From: Mycogone perniciosa
Taxonomy: Eukaryota > Ascomycota > Sordariomycetes > Hypocreales > Hypocreaceae
Direction: 5' to 3'
DNA: 64,000 nt
Assembly: GCA_025331125.1 (NCBI GenBank)
Contig: JAOALB010000200.1
Location: 16,819 to 80,818, forward strand
This document shows positions 49,903 through 63,718 of this stretch, in pieces. Position 1 is the first letter of the stretch. Each line of letters starts with the position of its first letter. The notes under the pieces were generated by a model. The model saw nothing but the letters and a program-made list of their open reading frames with translations, was not told the DNA's origin and did no database searches. Both the position numbers and the translations under genes were made by a program.

Positions 49903-50075
49903 TATTACAGCACCGACTATAACGCTATATTAACGCCCTATTATATAAGCCCTAGTTATATAACCAGACCCTAACGCATTCCTAGCTATAGCTTTCCGTA
50001 AAGCCCTTAAGGCTTTCTCGCTCTTTACGGTATAATAACAATATTTGCTTTAACCTGCCTTTCTGTACTGTAATA
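49903..50075 (+). repeat. Gypsy2C 5' LTR
   Basis: 173 bp beginning TATTACAGCACC (TGTTACGGCACC before RIP) and ending CTGTAATA. Close to the Gypsy2A LTR. Confidence 0.85.
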
Positions 50076-52296
50076 GTTTATGCTGTCTTTTAACTTGGCT
50101 GCACTGTCACGAGGTATATATTTAACTAATTATAAATTCCCTTTAAATCCCCCCTTATTCCTAAACCTATAATAATGCCTTTATAGCTTAGCCTTTATCC
50201 TTTAAACCTTATATTTATAAAAAACTAATTATAAGTAAAATAAATATAAATACTTTAAACCTTACCCTGCAGCTTAATTTAGCTTAATAGATTATAGTTT
50301 TAATTATAAAGCTTATACTTTTCCTTTTTCTTTTTAAAACCTTATAAAAATCTAGTATTAATAGTAATTATATATATTTAATAAATATAATTATTAAAAA
50401 TAACAATTTTTATTATTAATTTTTTCTTTTTAATTAAATAATAAAAAGGGGCTTAATTTAATAAAGAAAAGAAAATAAACCTTTAAATAGGAAATTTTAA
50501 AATAGGCAGTTAAAAATTCAAACTTTAAAGTATAAATTATAGCTTAAATTAAAGTTTTAAATATAGCTTTGCTATTAAACTTTAAAAATAATAATTTACT
50601 TAACTGCTGCTAAATTAAAAACTTTAAATAATTTAATAGTAAATAAAGAAATATTATAAAGTATTAATAAAAATATATTAATTAGTGTTTTAAAATTAAG
50701 ATTACGTTTATAGGTAATTAATTTATTTTTTTAATTAAATTTAAAAGATCTTATATATTATAAATCTTTTAAAAAGAAATATATATTAACTGCAATAAAA
50801 AAACCTTAATACTACTATTAACATCTTTTATAACCCTGCTTAATAGTATTAAAAGCTTAATATAATACTTTTTATTACTTTTAATAAATAGTATAAAATA
50901 ATTAACTTCTTTTAAAAAGTATTATAGTCTTTCAATAACTTATATATATGAAATTAAGCCTTTTTAAAACTTTATAGTAAAGTTATTTATATTAAGCAGT
51001 AAATATAGTAAAACTATTAAATAGATAATAAAAACTTTAAAGATAAAGGTTTTTTAAAAGTTTATTAATACTATAAAGACTTAAATAGTTAAGTTAAATA
51101 AGTTTAACTTTACTAAATAATATTAACTTTACTAAACAATTTATAATAAACTTTAAAAAAGCGTTTACTATAATGCCCTCTATACTATTTAAATCGGTTA
51201 ATATTAATAAAGCTATTAATAATAATAGTATTAATATTAATACTAATATTATTAATGCTAGTAAAATAAATAAACTACTGCTTTAATACTAGCTAATAAT
51301 TAAATATAGTTAAATATTATATATACTTTACTACTTTACTTTTAAATCTCTTATAACAAATATATTATTAAAAGACTTTACTTTTATAATAAGAAAGTAG
51401 GCTATAGCTTTAATAAATATAATAAAAAAATGTTTTAATATATATTAAAGCAATTTATATTAAATATAAAATTAAAATCGCCAAGTTTAACTATATTAGC
51501 TATATATTAATTTAATAGTACTTTAAAGTTAATAATAAAATAATTTAATAAAATATAATAATTAAACCTTAATCGCGCACTAATATTACTTATAATACCT
51601 AAGTAACCTATAAATCTAAGCCTGAAATAATATACCCTCTTTAAATATTAATAAAAATAATAATAATAGGACTGCTTTATTAACTTTTAATTTACTTGAA
51701 TTTAACTAGCTTTATTTATTAAAAACCTAAACTTAAATTATAAATTAAAAGAAAGATTAACCTTAATTAAAGGTTATATATAAAGGTTAACTATAAATAA
51801 AACTATTACTTTAAAATAAACCTACTATTATTTTTCTAATTAAAAACCCTTTAAATTTATATTAATAAATAATAAATCCCTTTTAATATAAACTATACTA
51901 TTTTTAATATATAATATTTATATTAATAGAAAAGTTTTAATAAATAATAGCTATATACTTTAAGCTTTTATTAATTGCACTTTTATTAAGTAATTTAATA
52001 TTATTATTTAATAACTATTATTTATTAAAAATCTTTTATTTATTAATAAAAGTATAGCTAATAAACTTTTAAATATTTTTATTATATAAACTATAATTAA
52101 CTTTTATAAAAAACTTTACCTTTTCTTTATTATATATATCTTTAATAATATATTTATAATCTTTACCTTTTTATAGCTAAGAAAATATAATTTTAATATT
52201 AATTAAGAAAAGTTAACTATTACCTTTAAATCTTATTATTATTATAATTATTATTTCTTTAAAAAGTATAGCTAGCTTTATATAGATTTTAATAGT
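50076..52296 (+). pseudogene. Gypsy2C gag relic
   Basis: Collinear with 42788 to about 45000 of Gypsy2A, including the zinc-knuckle region near 51370-51430. Both Cys pairs are more damaged here than in copy A. Ends where Gypsy3B inserted. No open frame. Confidence 0.6.
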
Positions 52297-52458
52297 TATT
52301 ACAGTATACAGAACAGCAGGTTAAAGTAATATCTTTATTATGCCTTAAATAAGGCAGGAAGCTATAAGAATATAGTTTGGAGGTGTAGGACTAAGCTATT
52401 ATATAAGGATGCACGTAATACTGATAAGTTATTAGAGGGCAGGTTTAGTGCTGTAACA
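52297..52458 (-). repeat. Gypsy3B 3' LTR
   Basis: 162 bp, the same length as both Gypsy3A LTRs. Left flank ATAGT (52292-52296) would be the target duplication; its partner was deleted. Confidence 0.85.
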
Positions 52459-55400
52459 GTACCCCCCCCTTTTAAACTCTATTTGCCTTTAAATGGCTAT
52501 TTTAAGACTATATATATTCTAATCCTTTTATTATATTAATTCCATTATAAGCGGCTGCTGTATTGCGGGTCCGGCTAGTTAGTTATTTTCCTCTTTTTAA
52601 CTTAGGCAGGCGGGCTGGGCTTGTCAGGGTTTTTTATATAGTATTTAAAAGGGCAGCGTCTTATCCTTTAAAGTCCTTTACAGGTTACTAGCTTAGTATA
52701 TAGTGTTTCTAGGCTATATAATAGTATAGGCTATCTTTATTATAGCAGTTAAAGATATAATTAAATTCCTACTTTTCTATTACTTTATTTATTTTATTAT
52801 CTCTTTCAAGGATTTATCCCTATATATTTTTATTCTTTTATTTATTAATAGCTTTTTATTCTAGTAAATATATCTATTAGCCTGCTTTATTAACTGCTAG
52901 TAGTTTAAAGAGAGAGTTATAAAATATAAGGAAAATGCAGATATAGTCGGGGAGTTTAAGTCAGTAGGCTTAAGGGTATATATTAAGGATTTTATATAGG
53001 CCCACCTATTTATTATCTCCCTTCTTTATTAGGCAGTTTATTTTAAAGTATTTAATCTTTAACTATACCTTTTCGCTAACTGCAAATCGGTATAAGTCCT
53101 CTTTTAATATATTAGCTGCAGCCTTATATTAAGTGATCGATTATACTATAAAGGCTTTTAGTTAATTTAGGATTTATTAAAAACGCTTAGCTATAGTATT
53201 TACTTTATAGAAACTCCTTTTTTAAGTAATAGATAGGTTTAGCGGGTAAAGGTTTAAAGGCTTAACTTTTAAGTGTAAGTAAAAACTATAATTTACAAAG
53301 AATAGCAAGGTTCCTATTATCTCGGATATTTAATTATTTTAAGTAAACTCTGTAAATAGTAACCAGTCTATTTATTTATTCTGGTAAAAACTTATAAACT
53401 GCTTAAAGTACTGCTTTACTTTTGCATTTAGCTGTTTAGTTTAGCTATTAGTCTTTAAATAATAGGCTAAAGAATATTTAAAGTAGATTTTAAGTTATTA
53501 AGATAACTGCTTTTAGAATTTAAATATAAACTAAATACCTTAGTTTAATATAATTATTTTTAAAGCTTTATATAAGGTATAGATACGCGAGATAAAGGCG
53601 TTAGTAAATTCTTTAATATTAAATATATAGGTAGCGATAAAATAGTATATTTTTATTAAGCAGTATACTACTATAAGGATATTTTTATAAATTAAGCTTT
53701 ATTAGTTATAGTTAGGCAGTAGTATAATATAGTTTATTAAGATATTACTTTAAGCCTAGAATAGTACTAGTAATAATTTTAGGAATCTTAAGGGAGTAGA
53801 TTTACTTAACTTTATTTAAAAGTATAGGTTATAACTTTTAAGAAAAGTGTTAATATTAACTGATATTCGCGGCTATTAGTATATATAGTTAAAGAGATTT
53901 AGCGTTTTTATTTATTTTAAGTATCTTTTTAACTTAAAAGAGTATATTTAGTATATAACTTATATTTTCGCTTTATTTATTAATAAAAGGAAAATTTATT
54001 CTTAGTAATATATTTAGTTACTGCAGATTTAAAAGTCTTATATAGCTGCCTTTAAATTACTTTAAATGCTTTTAAGCTATTATTAAATAGCTGGGTCTTA
54101 AAGCGCCTATATTATAATATTTACTCTATTTAATATTTTATAGGCTTTATTAATTATTCTATTAATTAATATCTCTAGGTCTAAAATTAAAGTGCTAGTT
54201 ATTATAGTAAAAAGGTTTTTATTATTTATGCTTCCTATAATGTTAGTATAGGTATAGGGGTTAAAGCGGCTTTCTAGGAGTAAGGTTTTTTTTCTTTCTT
54301 TTAATTAGCTATTATTTTAGTTTAACTTTACTAGGATATTTTAAAATCTCCGGTTTAATATATTAAGCCTTACTGCTTTTAACCTAGACTAATAAATAAT
54401 CTAGAAATTATACTAGGATAGGAATTTAGATTAGCAGACTTATCTTTAATTTAATACTTTAATAGTTATAAAATATTTTAGGTTTTTATAGTTTATAATA
54501 ATCTCGAATTTATTTTCTATACTTTAAAGTTTAAGGCGCTATTCTTTTAATAATTTAATAATAGCTAGCAGTTTTTTATTATAAATTTTATAATTATATT
54601 TAGCGGGTAAATACTTTAATAAAAAATATATTACTAGTTATAGGATACTATTTTTATTATATTAAAAAAGAATGCTATTAAATGCCTAGTTTAAAGCATT
54701 TATTTCTAGGACTGTTTTTTTATTATAGTTAAAAAAGGCAAAGATTAAGGCGGTTATAAACTAGGTTTTAAGGCAGTTAAATACAGCAGTATAGAGTTCT
54801 GTTTAATTCTATAGTATATCTTTTTTTAAAGGCTGTTTAAAGGTTTATAGATATTAGAGAAGTTTTTAATAAACTGCCGATAAAAATTCATAAAGCTTAA
54901 GAAATATTAAAGTTCGCGGAGGTTTAAGGGTCTTTTTTAATTTATAATTGCAGCTACTTTCTTAAAGTTTATTTTAATACTATTACTTATAATAATTAAG
55001 TTAAAGTATTTTATTTTTATTGTCTTAAATTTATATTTTTTAATATTAACTTAAAGACTTATATTAATTAATTTATCTATAACTTTTTATATATATTATT
55101 AATATTCCTTTTATATAGCTAAGTAAATTAAAATATTGTTCAAGTAGGCTATATAAGTTTTATTAAGTAAGTTATATAAAGTATAGTTAATATAGTATTA
55201 GAAAGAGGCTGGGGCATTATAAAGGCTAAAAGGCATAATAAAGGTTTTAAATAGCCTAAACCAGGTTATAAAAGCTGTTTTCTATTTATATCCCTCTGCG
55301 ATTTTAAGTTTATTAAAGGCAGCTATTATATCTAGCTTAATATAAAATCTAGTATTATACAGAGCATCTAATATTTCCTAGATTAGCGGCAATAAATAGC

Positions 55401-56221
55401 GACTTTTTATAATAATATTATTAAAGCTTTAATAGTTTTAATAAATATAGATACCTCTTTTAGGTTTTGCAGTAAAAAGTAAAGGGGCAGTATATTTTAC
55501 TTTAGATTCTTTAATAAATCCTTTAGCTAGGTTTTCATCTAGCCATGTTCTTATAACCTAAAGTTCGCTTAGTAATATTAAGCGGTTCTTTTAATATAAT
55601 AGTTCTTTCTTTAATAGAAGTTTAATTTTATAATTTTATAATCTCTTAAAGGGAAGTTTATTTACTAGTTATAAAAGGAAGCTAATAATTTTATTTTATA
55701 GCTAGTTAAGAAATTTCTTTTAAATATTACTTTTTATTAGTTCTAGCTTTATTTTTATAAACTTATTAATATTAGACTTTAATATCCCTTAAAGGTACTC
55801 TTTACTATAGCAGTATATAAAGAATTTATAGAAAGTTTAAAGGAATAGTATTTATACCGCTATAAAGCTGCCTTATCTTTATAATATATTTGTAAAAGTA
55901 TTTTTATTAAGCTTTAATAATTAATATACTTTATATTCCCGCTTTTATATATCTTTTACTAAATCCGCTTAAATTAACTTTATATACTAGGCAGATAAGT
56001 CTTTATAAAACTAGATAAATAATATTATAGTAAATATTTAAATACTTATTAGGTTAGGTTACTTATATAGCGCTACTGCTATAGGCTTATTAAGTATTAT
56101 TATATTTAGCTTAAAGAGTTATATTAGGTTACGTTAATATAAATATTAATAGTTACTGGCTATACGCATTGTTAAGACTAGTGTTAAAGGCTTATTTAGT
56201 ATTATCTATACTTTAGTCTTT
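52297..56221 (-). mobile_element. Gypsy3 copy B, inverted, 5' end deleted
   Basis: The 162-bp LTR 52297-52458 is the reverse complement of the Gypsy3A LTR and is followed by the complementary purine tract (ACCCCCCCCT, about 52460-52470), so the 3' end of the element is on the left. Rightward it matches Gypsy3A in reverse from the integrase tail (about 52480-52980) through RT to the region equivalent to about 25690, and stops near 56221. There it meets Gypsy1B with a 3-bp overlap of AAT. The left 600 bp keep many CpG, CpA and TpG sites. The 5' LTR is missing. Confidence 0.8.
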
Positions 56222-57069
56222 AATATAATTTAAAGTAATCTATAATTATTCCTTTTATATATATATAACTAGCTTATTACTTATTTAATATAGTTACTTA
56301 AATAGTTATTAATAATTACATTTACCAGAACTACCTATTCTATAAAATTATAACTATATTACCCTATTTAATATTTATCTTTAACCTCTTGATTAATATA
56401 AACCTATAAACCTTAGTTTATCCCTTAAAAATTAACCTAGATTATTATATATTAACAACTTTTATTTAAAAGGCTATTAAAAATCTTAAATAATACTGCA
56501 AATATATCCGCTACAGTATCCTTTTCTAATCCTCTACCCTTTATTCTACCTCTTTGCTAAGGGAAAGACAATAATAGAGATAATAATATAAAGAAAAGCA
56601 AAAATAAAAATAAAATTAATAAAATAAAATAACTTTATATTTGCATAAAGGAAGCCTTTTAATAAATAAAAGCTAATTATATAAAATAAAAATAATACTA
56701 TTAATATTTAATTATTAAAAATACTAGACTTTAATAAATAATTTATTAATAGTAAATAGCTATTATAAACTTATAGAACTAGGCCCTACCTACTCTAAAC
56801 CTTATACTAAACCTTAAAGGGAATTAACCTTTAAAGGACTTAAAAGAGTTATTTAAGATACAGCCCTTTAAGCCCTTTAATAAAAGTATTATAGCATATT
56901 AACTATTTATTATTTAACTATACAACTACTTTACCTATTTTTTAACTTGCTTTAATATAGAAATTAATAAAGGCCTTTTAACTGCTAAATAACTTAAAGG
57001 CAATACTTTAAAATAATTTAAACTTACTTAAAGGGATTTCTTTAATAATAAAAGCAAAGCTAATAAACA

Positions 57070-60000
57070 AATATAATTTATATTTATTAGCTATAATTAG
57101 TTTAAAGAAAAGTTAAAGAATATTTTTAATAATATTAATAAAAAATACACTATAAAAAATAAATTTATAAATTTAATTTAAAAGGGAAAATGCTTTAACT
57201 ATACTATATACTTTAAGAACTATACTTTTAAAGTTAAATAAAAAAACTCTACTTTTATTAAACGCCTTTATAATAGATTTAAATTAAAAGTTAAAAGGGA
57301 AGCTTATAAATTCTTTTACAATAAAGGCATTATTAAGTTTATTAAGAAATATATAAATATAAACAATTTACTTTATAAACTTTATTTAAATATGAAAAAA
57401 AGATAATAGTAGTTTAAATAAATTTATAAATATTAAAAATATATAAATTAAAGTAAAGAGTAATAAAAATATATTACTAGTTTTAATAATAAAAGATTTA
57501 ATTAAATAAATTTAAATGCTATTTAAAAGGGAAAAGTAAAAGTTATTTATTATAACTATAATAAACTAAAATATATTTTAAGGGACTATAAAGCTTTATA
57601 AAAGCCGAGAATTAATAAATTTTAAAAGCTTGGGCTAAACCCTAAACAAAAGGTTAATATAGTTTTAAAAACCATTACTTATATATTATTTAGCTGGACT
57701 ATATACTATAATAATAGCTGCCTTATTTATAAATGCAGTAAAGATAAAAGTAAATAATACCTGAAATAATTTAGAAATATATCTATAATAAACTAAAAGG
57801 GATACCAGTTAAAACTTAAATCTTTAATTATTAAGGATATATTTAAAAAAAAATAAAGTAAATAAATATTTACTATACCTAGACAGTTGAATAGAATAAA
57901 GCTTAAACTCTAGCTATATAAAATTAAATAAAGATAATAGTATTTTAAATAAATAAATAATTACTATAATTAACTATTAATATTTTAATTAAATTACTGT
58001 AAATAATAAAAAATAAACTAGTAGCAGTAACTTTAATAATAAAGATAAAAATAACCCTTTATAATATAGACTATTATTATATAATACTATACCTTTAAAA
58101 CTAGAAAATATAGTGTTCATAAATAGTAACTTTAAAGGTAAATTAAATAAATACTACTTAAATTTAATTAAAAGGGTTACTATAAATATATAGTAAAATA
58201 AAATAAACCTACACTTATATAAATAACTTTATACATAAAATAAAGCTAATAATAAAATAGCTATTAAAGTTATCCTAATTACTTTAACTATATATAAAAA
58301 ACTTATATATCTTTATATATAAAAAGACTATACTGTAAATAACCCTATTTATAAAGAATATTATACTATATCCTAAATTATTTATATTATATATAGGTAT
58401 ATAATATACTTTTATAAAAAAGTAAAATATAATATATTTCCAATTAAAATCCTATTTTACTTTATAAAATAAATATAGGATTATAATACTTTTAAAGAAT
58501 AGATTATAACTATATAATATTAAGACTTTAAGATTATTATTATTAAACTAAATACTAAAACTTTAAAGGAATATTATTAGCTATAAAGACTTAAAGGATA
58601 TAAGTTTAAAGGATATTATATTTACTGCTAAGCGAAATTAATAAAATAATACTTTTATTATAATAAAAGGGTTAAGTATAATTAATAATACTATTTAAAA
58701 TGCAATAGTTTAAGGTATATTATATATAAATAAAGTAAATTGCAGGACTAGTACTTATAATAAACTAATAATACTTTATATTTATTGCTAGACTATATAT
58801 ACTATTAAAAGGATAAATATATTATTTACTTATAAAAGAAACTTTAAAAATAGCAAATATAGAAGTATATAGGGTATAAACCTACTTTAAAAGATAAAAA
58901 GATTAATTAAATTATAAAGGAGCTGTATTAAAACTAGTTTAACTTTATTACCTATAAAGGAACTGCCTATAATAAAAGAAAGTAGCATTTACTTTAAAGA
59001 ACCTTAATTAATTGCAAAATCTATATAAAAAGAAAAGAATTAAAAAATAATTAATATTACCTATAAAAAGGCTATAAAGTAATAATTAATAAATTATATC
59101 TTTTAAAATATTAAATAATAAAAGTAATAATAAAGATTTACTATATTGTAAATTAAAGATAATAGTTAAAGGATATTAGCTATATATATTAGTAAATAGC
59201 GGAGTAATAAGCAATTTTATTGCACCTATAATTATAAATTGCCTATAGTTACTTTAAAAAAAGAAAACTAAACTATATTAACTTTATTAGGCAAAAAGAG
59301 GAGCCTTTATATAAAATAATAAATAGGTTAAGCGAAAGATTAATTATCTTAAACTTAAAATCGCTAAATATAAAGGAGTAGTGTTTTATAATATAGCAAA
59401 TATTAATAAATATAATATTATTTTTAGTTATTTTTGATTAAAATGCAATAACTTTAATATTAACTAGGAAAATAGCTAGCTTTATTAGTGTAATAATAAA
59501 GCTTTTTTAGCGATTAGAACTATTAAAAAGGCTTTAGCTGCAGGGCAGAAATCCTATATAAATCCTTTAGGTATATTAAAAAAGGAACTAAAAAAGTTAC
59601 TTTTAATTTAATTATAGAAATAATTTACTTAAAAGTAAAACTTAAAATAAAGTAAAGGAAAAGATAAATAAATCTAAAAAATAATTGCCTTTTTACAAAA
59701 AGCATTTAATAATATTAATAAAATACTTAAAATTAAAAGCCCTGAAATAGCAGTATTATTAAAATAGCTGCAGAATATCCTTAAAAAATACTAGAAATAT
59801 AATAAGCTGTTTAAAGAAACATTTAATTTAAAGCTATTAGAATACAGTTAATAAAACTATATAATTAAACTTAAAGATAATGCTAGTATTACCTTTTATA
59901 AGATTTATAACTTAAATAAAAAAAAGCTTAAAGGCTTATGCGATTATTTAAATAATATATTAGTTAACGGATATATTTAACCCTTTTTATTAAAAATAAA

Positions 60001-62640
60001 CTATCCTATTATATTTATATTAAAAAGAAAGGTAAATTATAGTTAATTATAGACTACTAATAGTTTAATAAAGCTACTATTAAACATAGAACTCTACTAC
60101 TATTAATTATAAAATTATAAGATAGATTATATAGGAAGAAATAGTTTATAGCGCTAAATCTTAAAGGCGCTTATAACTTTATCTGAATTAAGAAAGGATA
60201 TAAATAAATAACTGCGTATTAAACTAAATATAGTTTATTTAAATACTTTATTATACTTTTCAGTTCTATTTATACCCCTGCAATATTTTAAAAAATAATT
60301 AATAATATATTAAAAGAGTACTTTAATATCTTTATAGTTATTAATTTAAATAATATTTTAATCTTTTTAAATACCTTTAAAAAATATAAAGTATATATCT
60401 ATAAAGTATTATAAATACTATAAAATATTAAACTAATTATAAACTAAAAAAACATTTATATAAATCTATTAAAAATGCAAGCAGTAAAAAATTAACCTAT
60501 ACCTATAACAGTTAAAGAAGTTTAAAGCTTTTTAAAATTTAATAACTATTACTAATAATTTATTAAAGGCTATAAAAGTATTATATAAACTCTTTATAAA
60601 TTTACTAAAAAAGATTAAAAGTTTCTATAAATATTAAATATATAAAATACCTTGAATAAACTTAAACAGCTTATTTTAAAAGAATTTATATTTATTATAT
60701 TTAACTTATTTAAAAAAACGGAAATTAAAATAAATACCTTTAACTTTACTATAAAAGTTTAATTTAATTAAAAGGATAAAAATAATAAACTATAATTTAT
60801 TGCCTTTTATTCTTAAATACTATATAGCATAAAATTAAACTATTTAATATATAATAAAGAATTCTTTACTATTATTCTTGCATTTAAAGAATAGTAATAT
60901 TACTTATTAAAAGGAATATATAAAGTTAAGGTATATATTAATTATAAAAATATTATATATTTTATAATAGTTTAATAACTCTTTAAAAGGCAGATCTGCT
61001 CTATCAAATACCTTTTAGAATTTAATTATATCCTAATCTACTAGAAAAGATTTAAAAATAAATAAATAAATATATTTAGCAGATAAATTAACTATAACTA
61101 AAGAAAGATTAAATATACTAGGCAGATTTTAAAATAAACCTTTAAAGGATATTATTAATAAATAGCGCTTTAAGCTATATATAAAGTATTTAGTAATAAT
61201 ACTATACTTTAATGCATTAAAGAGTATTATATTACCTAAAATAATAATAAACTCCTAGAAAATATAAAGTTTAATAATAAAGGAATTTAATAATAAAATA
61301 AAAAGATTTAAATTTTAAATAAACTGTTGAAAAATATAGTTATAAATGTTTATTAATATTTAATATATAGATATAAAGGTATTTGCAAGACCTATAAATA
61401 GGTTTAAAAGTATTTCGAGTTGTAAAGGCTTAAAGAAATTATATAAAATATTATTTCTTACTATATAATTTATAAAATAGTTTAAACTTTAAAATATAAA
61501 CTATATAATAAACTTTAACCTTTACTAATATTAAAGCGATTATAAGAATTAATTTTATTAGACTTTATTGTTAAACTATTACTATTTATTATATTAAGAA
61601 TAAAGATTAAATATAACAGTATTTTAATAATTATAGATTTATTTATTAAATACTTTTACTTCCTTTTATACAAAAAGGTAATAGATATAGAAATACTAGT
61701 TTATATATTTTTATAATTTATTATAGCCAATTATATAATTCCAGTTAAGATTATTTCTAATTAAAGATTAACCTTTGCATCTAAATTCTAGCAAATATTT
61801 ATAAACCAGTTAAATATAAATTATATGCTTAGTACTATATACTATTTATAGACAGATAAATAGATAAAATATATTAATTAAATTATTAAAGCCTATTTAA
61901 AAAGTTATATTAACTTTAATTAAAATAATTAAGTAAAAAAGTTATTAATTATATAAATATCCTATAATAGTAATATTTTAAAGTTAATTGGACTTAGCCT
62001 TATATATATTAACTACAGCTTTACGCTAAATATATATAAAGTGCTAAAGAAAGGCTTATATATCAATAAAGTATAAATTAAAGCCGAAAATATAAAGCAG
62101 TTATATAAAGAAATATAGGTATACCTTTACTTTATATAAAAAAGAATAAAAAAGTATATTAATAAATATAAATTAAAGGGACTAATCTTTAAAAAGGGAG
62201 ATATAGTTTACTTATACTATTATTTATTAAAGAAAACAACAATAAATATTAAAATAATGCAACTAAGCAATAAATTAAATTTTAAAAAACTTAAACTTTA
62301 CCTAATTAAAAGAGTTATTTTAAACGTTATTTATAAACCTATACTACTAGACAGTATCCGGATTTACCTAGTATTTTATATTTTACTATTCGAGAAAGTA
62401 TTATAAAATAAATTAAAAAATAGACCAATTATAGCCTTAATTAAGGTTTTACTAGTTAAAAAAGAATATAAAGTTAAGGAAATTAAAGCTATAAGAATAA
62501 AAGACAATAAACGCTAATACTTAGTAAAATAGAAGAACTATAAAGAGGAATATAACTCTTAGGAACCTAGGGAACACCTTAAGCACTCCCAGACAACTCT
62601 GCAACAATTCCACCGAACTCTTGGCTTGCAAATAACAGAT
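57070..62640 (+). pseudogene. Gypsy1B gag-pol relic
   Basis: A gag zinc knuckle near 57545-57590 is damaged as in copy A (Tyr for Cys/His). Protease is near 59190. RT is at about 59850-60480, with NLNN where YLDD is expected (about 60344-60356). RNase H and integrase follow at about 60720-62440. The chromodomain is at about 62490-62640: its N-terminal half is RIP-mutated (YLVK then a stop for Trp), while the C-terminal part reads through cleanly as EPREHLKHSQTTLQQFHRTL. The 69-codon frame on the opposite strand (62579-62788) is a shadow of this segment. Confidence 0.75.
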
Positions 62641-63308
62641 CGAGCGGCCTAAAAGAAGTCCAATCAATTACATTAACAGCCCTGAAAGAATACACGTTAA
62701 TAGCAGCTTTTACTTCGCAATATTCCGCCTCATCTAACTTATCCAGAGATTTAAAACTATAACAAACTATCTCGTAACTACAAGACACTACAGACTAATA
62801 CTATTATCTTAAATGCGCTAACTTTATAAAAGCCTCGTTCACCTCTTATTAAGTATAAAGTAAATAAGCCTTAGTCTTTTCTTCTTTTCGCTTTATCTTT
62901 TACTTCTCTGAAATTATATATTATGCTATACTATAAATTAAAAAAAATCAATAAACCTAACAAAAAATAAACCTGCAGAAAGCGTAATGCCGGAACTATT
63001 ATATAAACAACCTCGCTATATACACTTACTATAATATAAATTATCTGCAATTACTTTATAAAAAAGATTATAACTATAGCAGAATAAATAAGGTATAATA
63101 AAATCACTAATAGCCTTAATTAATAAAAAAAAAGCCAGGCACTATTTAGTTTTATAAAAACGAGATTTCGCTATATAACCTAATATTCTATTAGCAAAAA
63201 ATATAAAATATAAAATAAAGGCACTATACCTATAAACTGTAAAGGACAGCAGTATTTATAGAAAAACTAATAGGTTTTAGGGATAAGACTAATAAAAGGG
63301 GGATATTA

Positions 63309-63694
63309 TAGTATAGCCCGACCATTATAAAAACGTAATATAGTATATACCCAGAGGAACCTTAAATGGATAAACCAATTAGTATTAAATTATTTAAGTC
63401 ACTATAGACTATAAAGTAATCCCAGTAAGCTAACAAAAAGATTTACTATAAATTACTAGGAAAATAAATATAATCTAAGGGAATCTATAATTATTCCCTT
63501 TATATATATACGACTAGCTTATTATTTATTTAATATAGTTACTTAAACAGTTATTAACAATTGCATTCACTAAAACCACCTATTGTATAGAATTGTAACT
63601 ATATTACCCTGTTTAGTATTTATCCCTAACCTCTTTATTAATATAAACCTATAAACCTTGGTTTATCCCTTAAGAATCAACCCGGGTCGTTATA
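63309..63694 (+). repeat. Gypsy1B 3' LTR
   Basis: 386 bp, TAGTATAGCCCGACC to GGGTCGTTATA. The right half matches the Gypsy1A and Gypsy1C LTRs and the partial LTR at 56222-56449. Retains CCCGGGTCG at its end. Confidence 0.8.
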
Positions 63695-63718
63695 AACCTG
63701 CCTTTCTATACTATAATA

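Larger units (their letters stand above)
56222..63694 (+). mobile_element. Gypsy1 copy B, 5' LTR truncated
   Basis: It begins inside the 5' LTR (about 56222-56449) and continues collinear with Gypsy1A: internal start TATTAACAACTTTTATTT, gag, pol and chromodomain, then purine tract AAAAGGGGGA (63295-63304) and a 386-bp 3' LTR (63309-63694). The LTR differs from that of Gypsy1A in its left half, so B is a subfamily variant. Compared with A, RT has lost about 57 bp near 60445. Right flank AACCT (63695-63699) is within a Gypsy2 LTR. It is dead through RIP, except that 62560 to about 63000 is much less mutated. Confidence 0.85.
49903..63718 (+). mobile_element. Gypsy2 copy C, opened by two other elements
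   Basis: The 5' LTR is 49903-50075 (173 bp). Internal sequence parallels Gypsy2A to 52296. At the far right a 24-bp Gypsy2 LTR end (63695-63718, AACCTGCCTTTCTATACTATAATA) is followed by TAATT (63719-63723), exactly the five bases in front of the 5' LTR (49898-49902). I therefore read both ends as one element. Inside it lie an inverted, truncated Gypsy3 (52297 to about 56221) and a 5'-truncated Gypsy1 (about 56222-63694). The rest of the Gypsy2C pol was deleted, together with the abutting ends of those two. Confidence 0.75.

Noticed and set aside
62579..62788. 69-codon frame on -
   Set aside because: Antisense shadow of the little-mutated end of the Gypsy1B chromodomain region.
41404..63718. 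CRISPR array, rRNA, tRNA or telomere repeats
   Set aside because: Repeats are LTRs and nested elements with target duplications. No cloverleaf, rRNA core or TTAGGG runs were noticed, although a tRNA scan was not possible.
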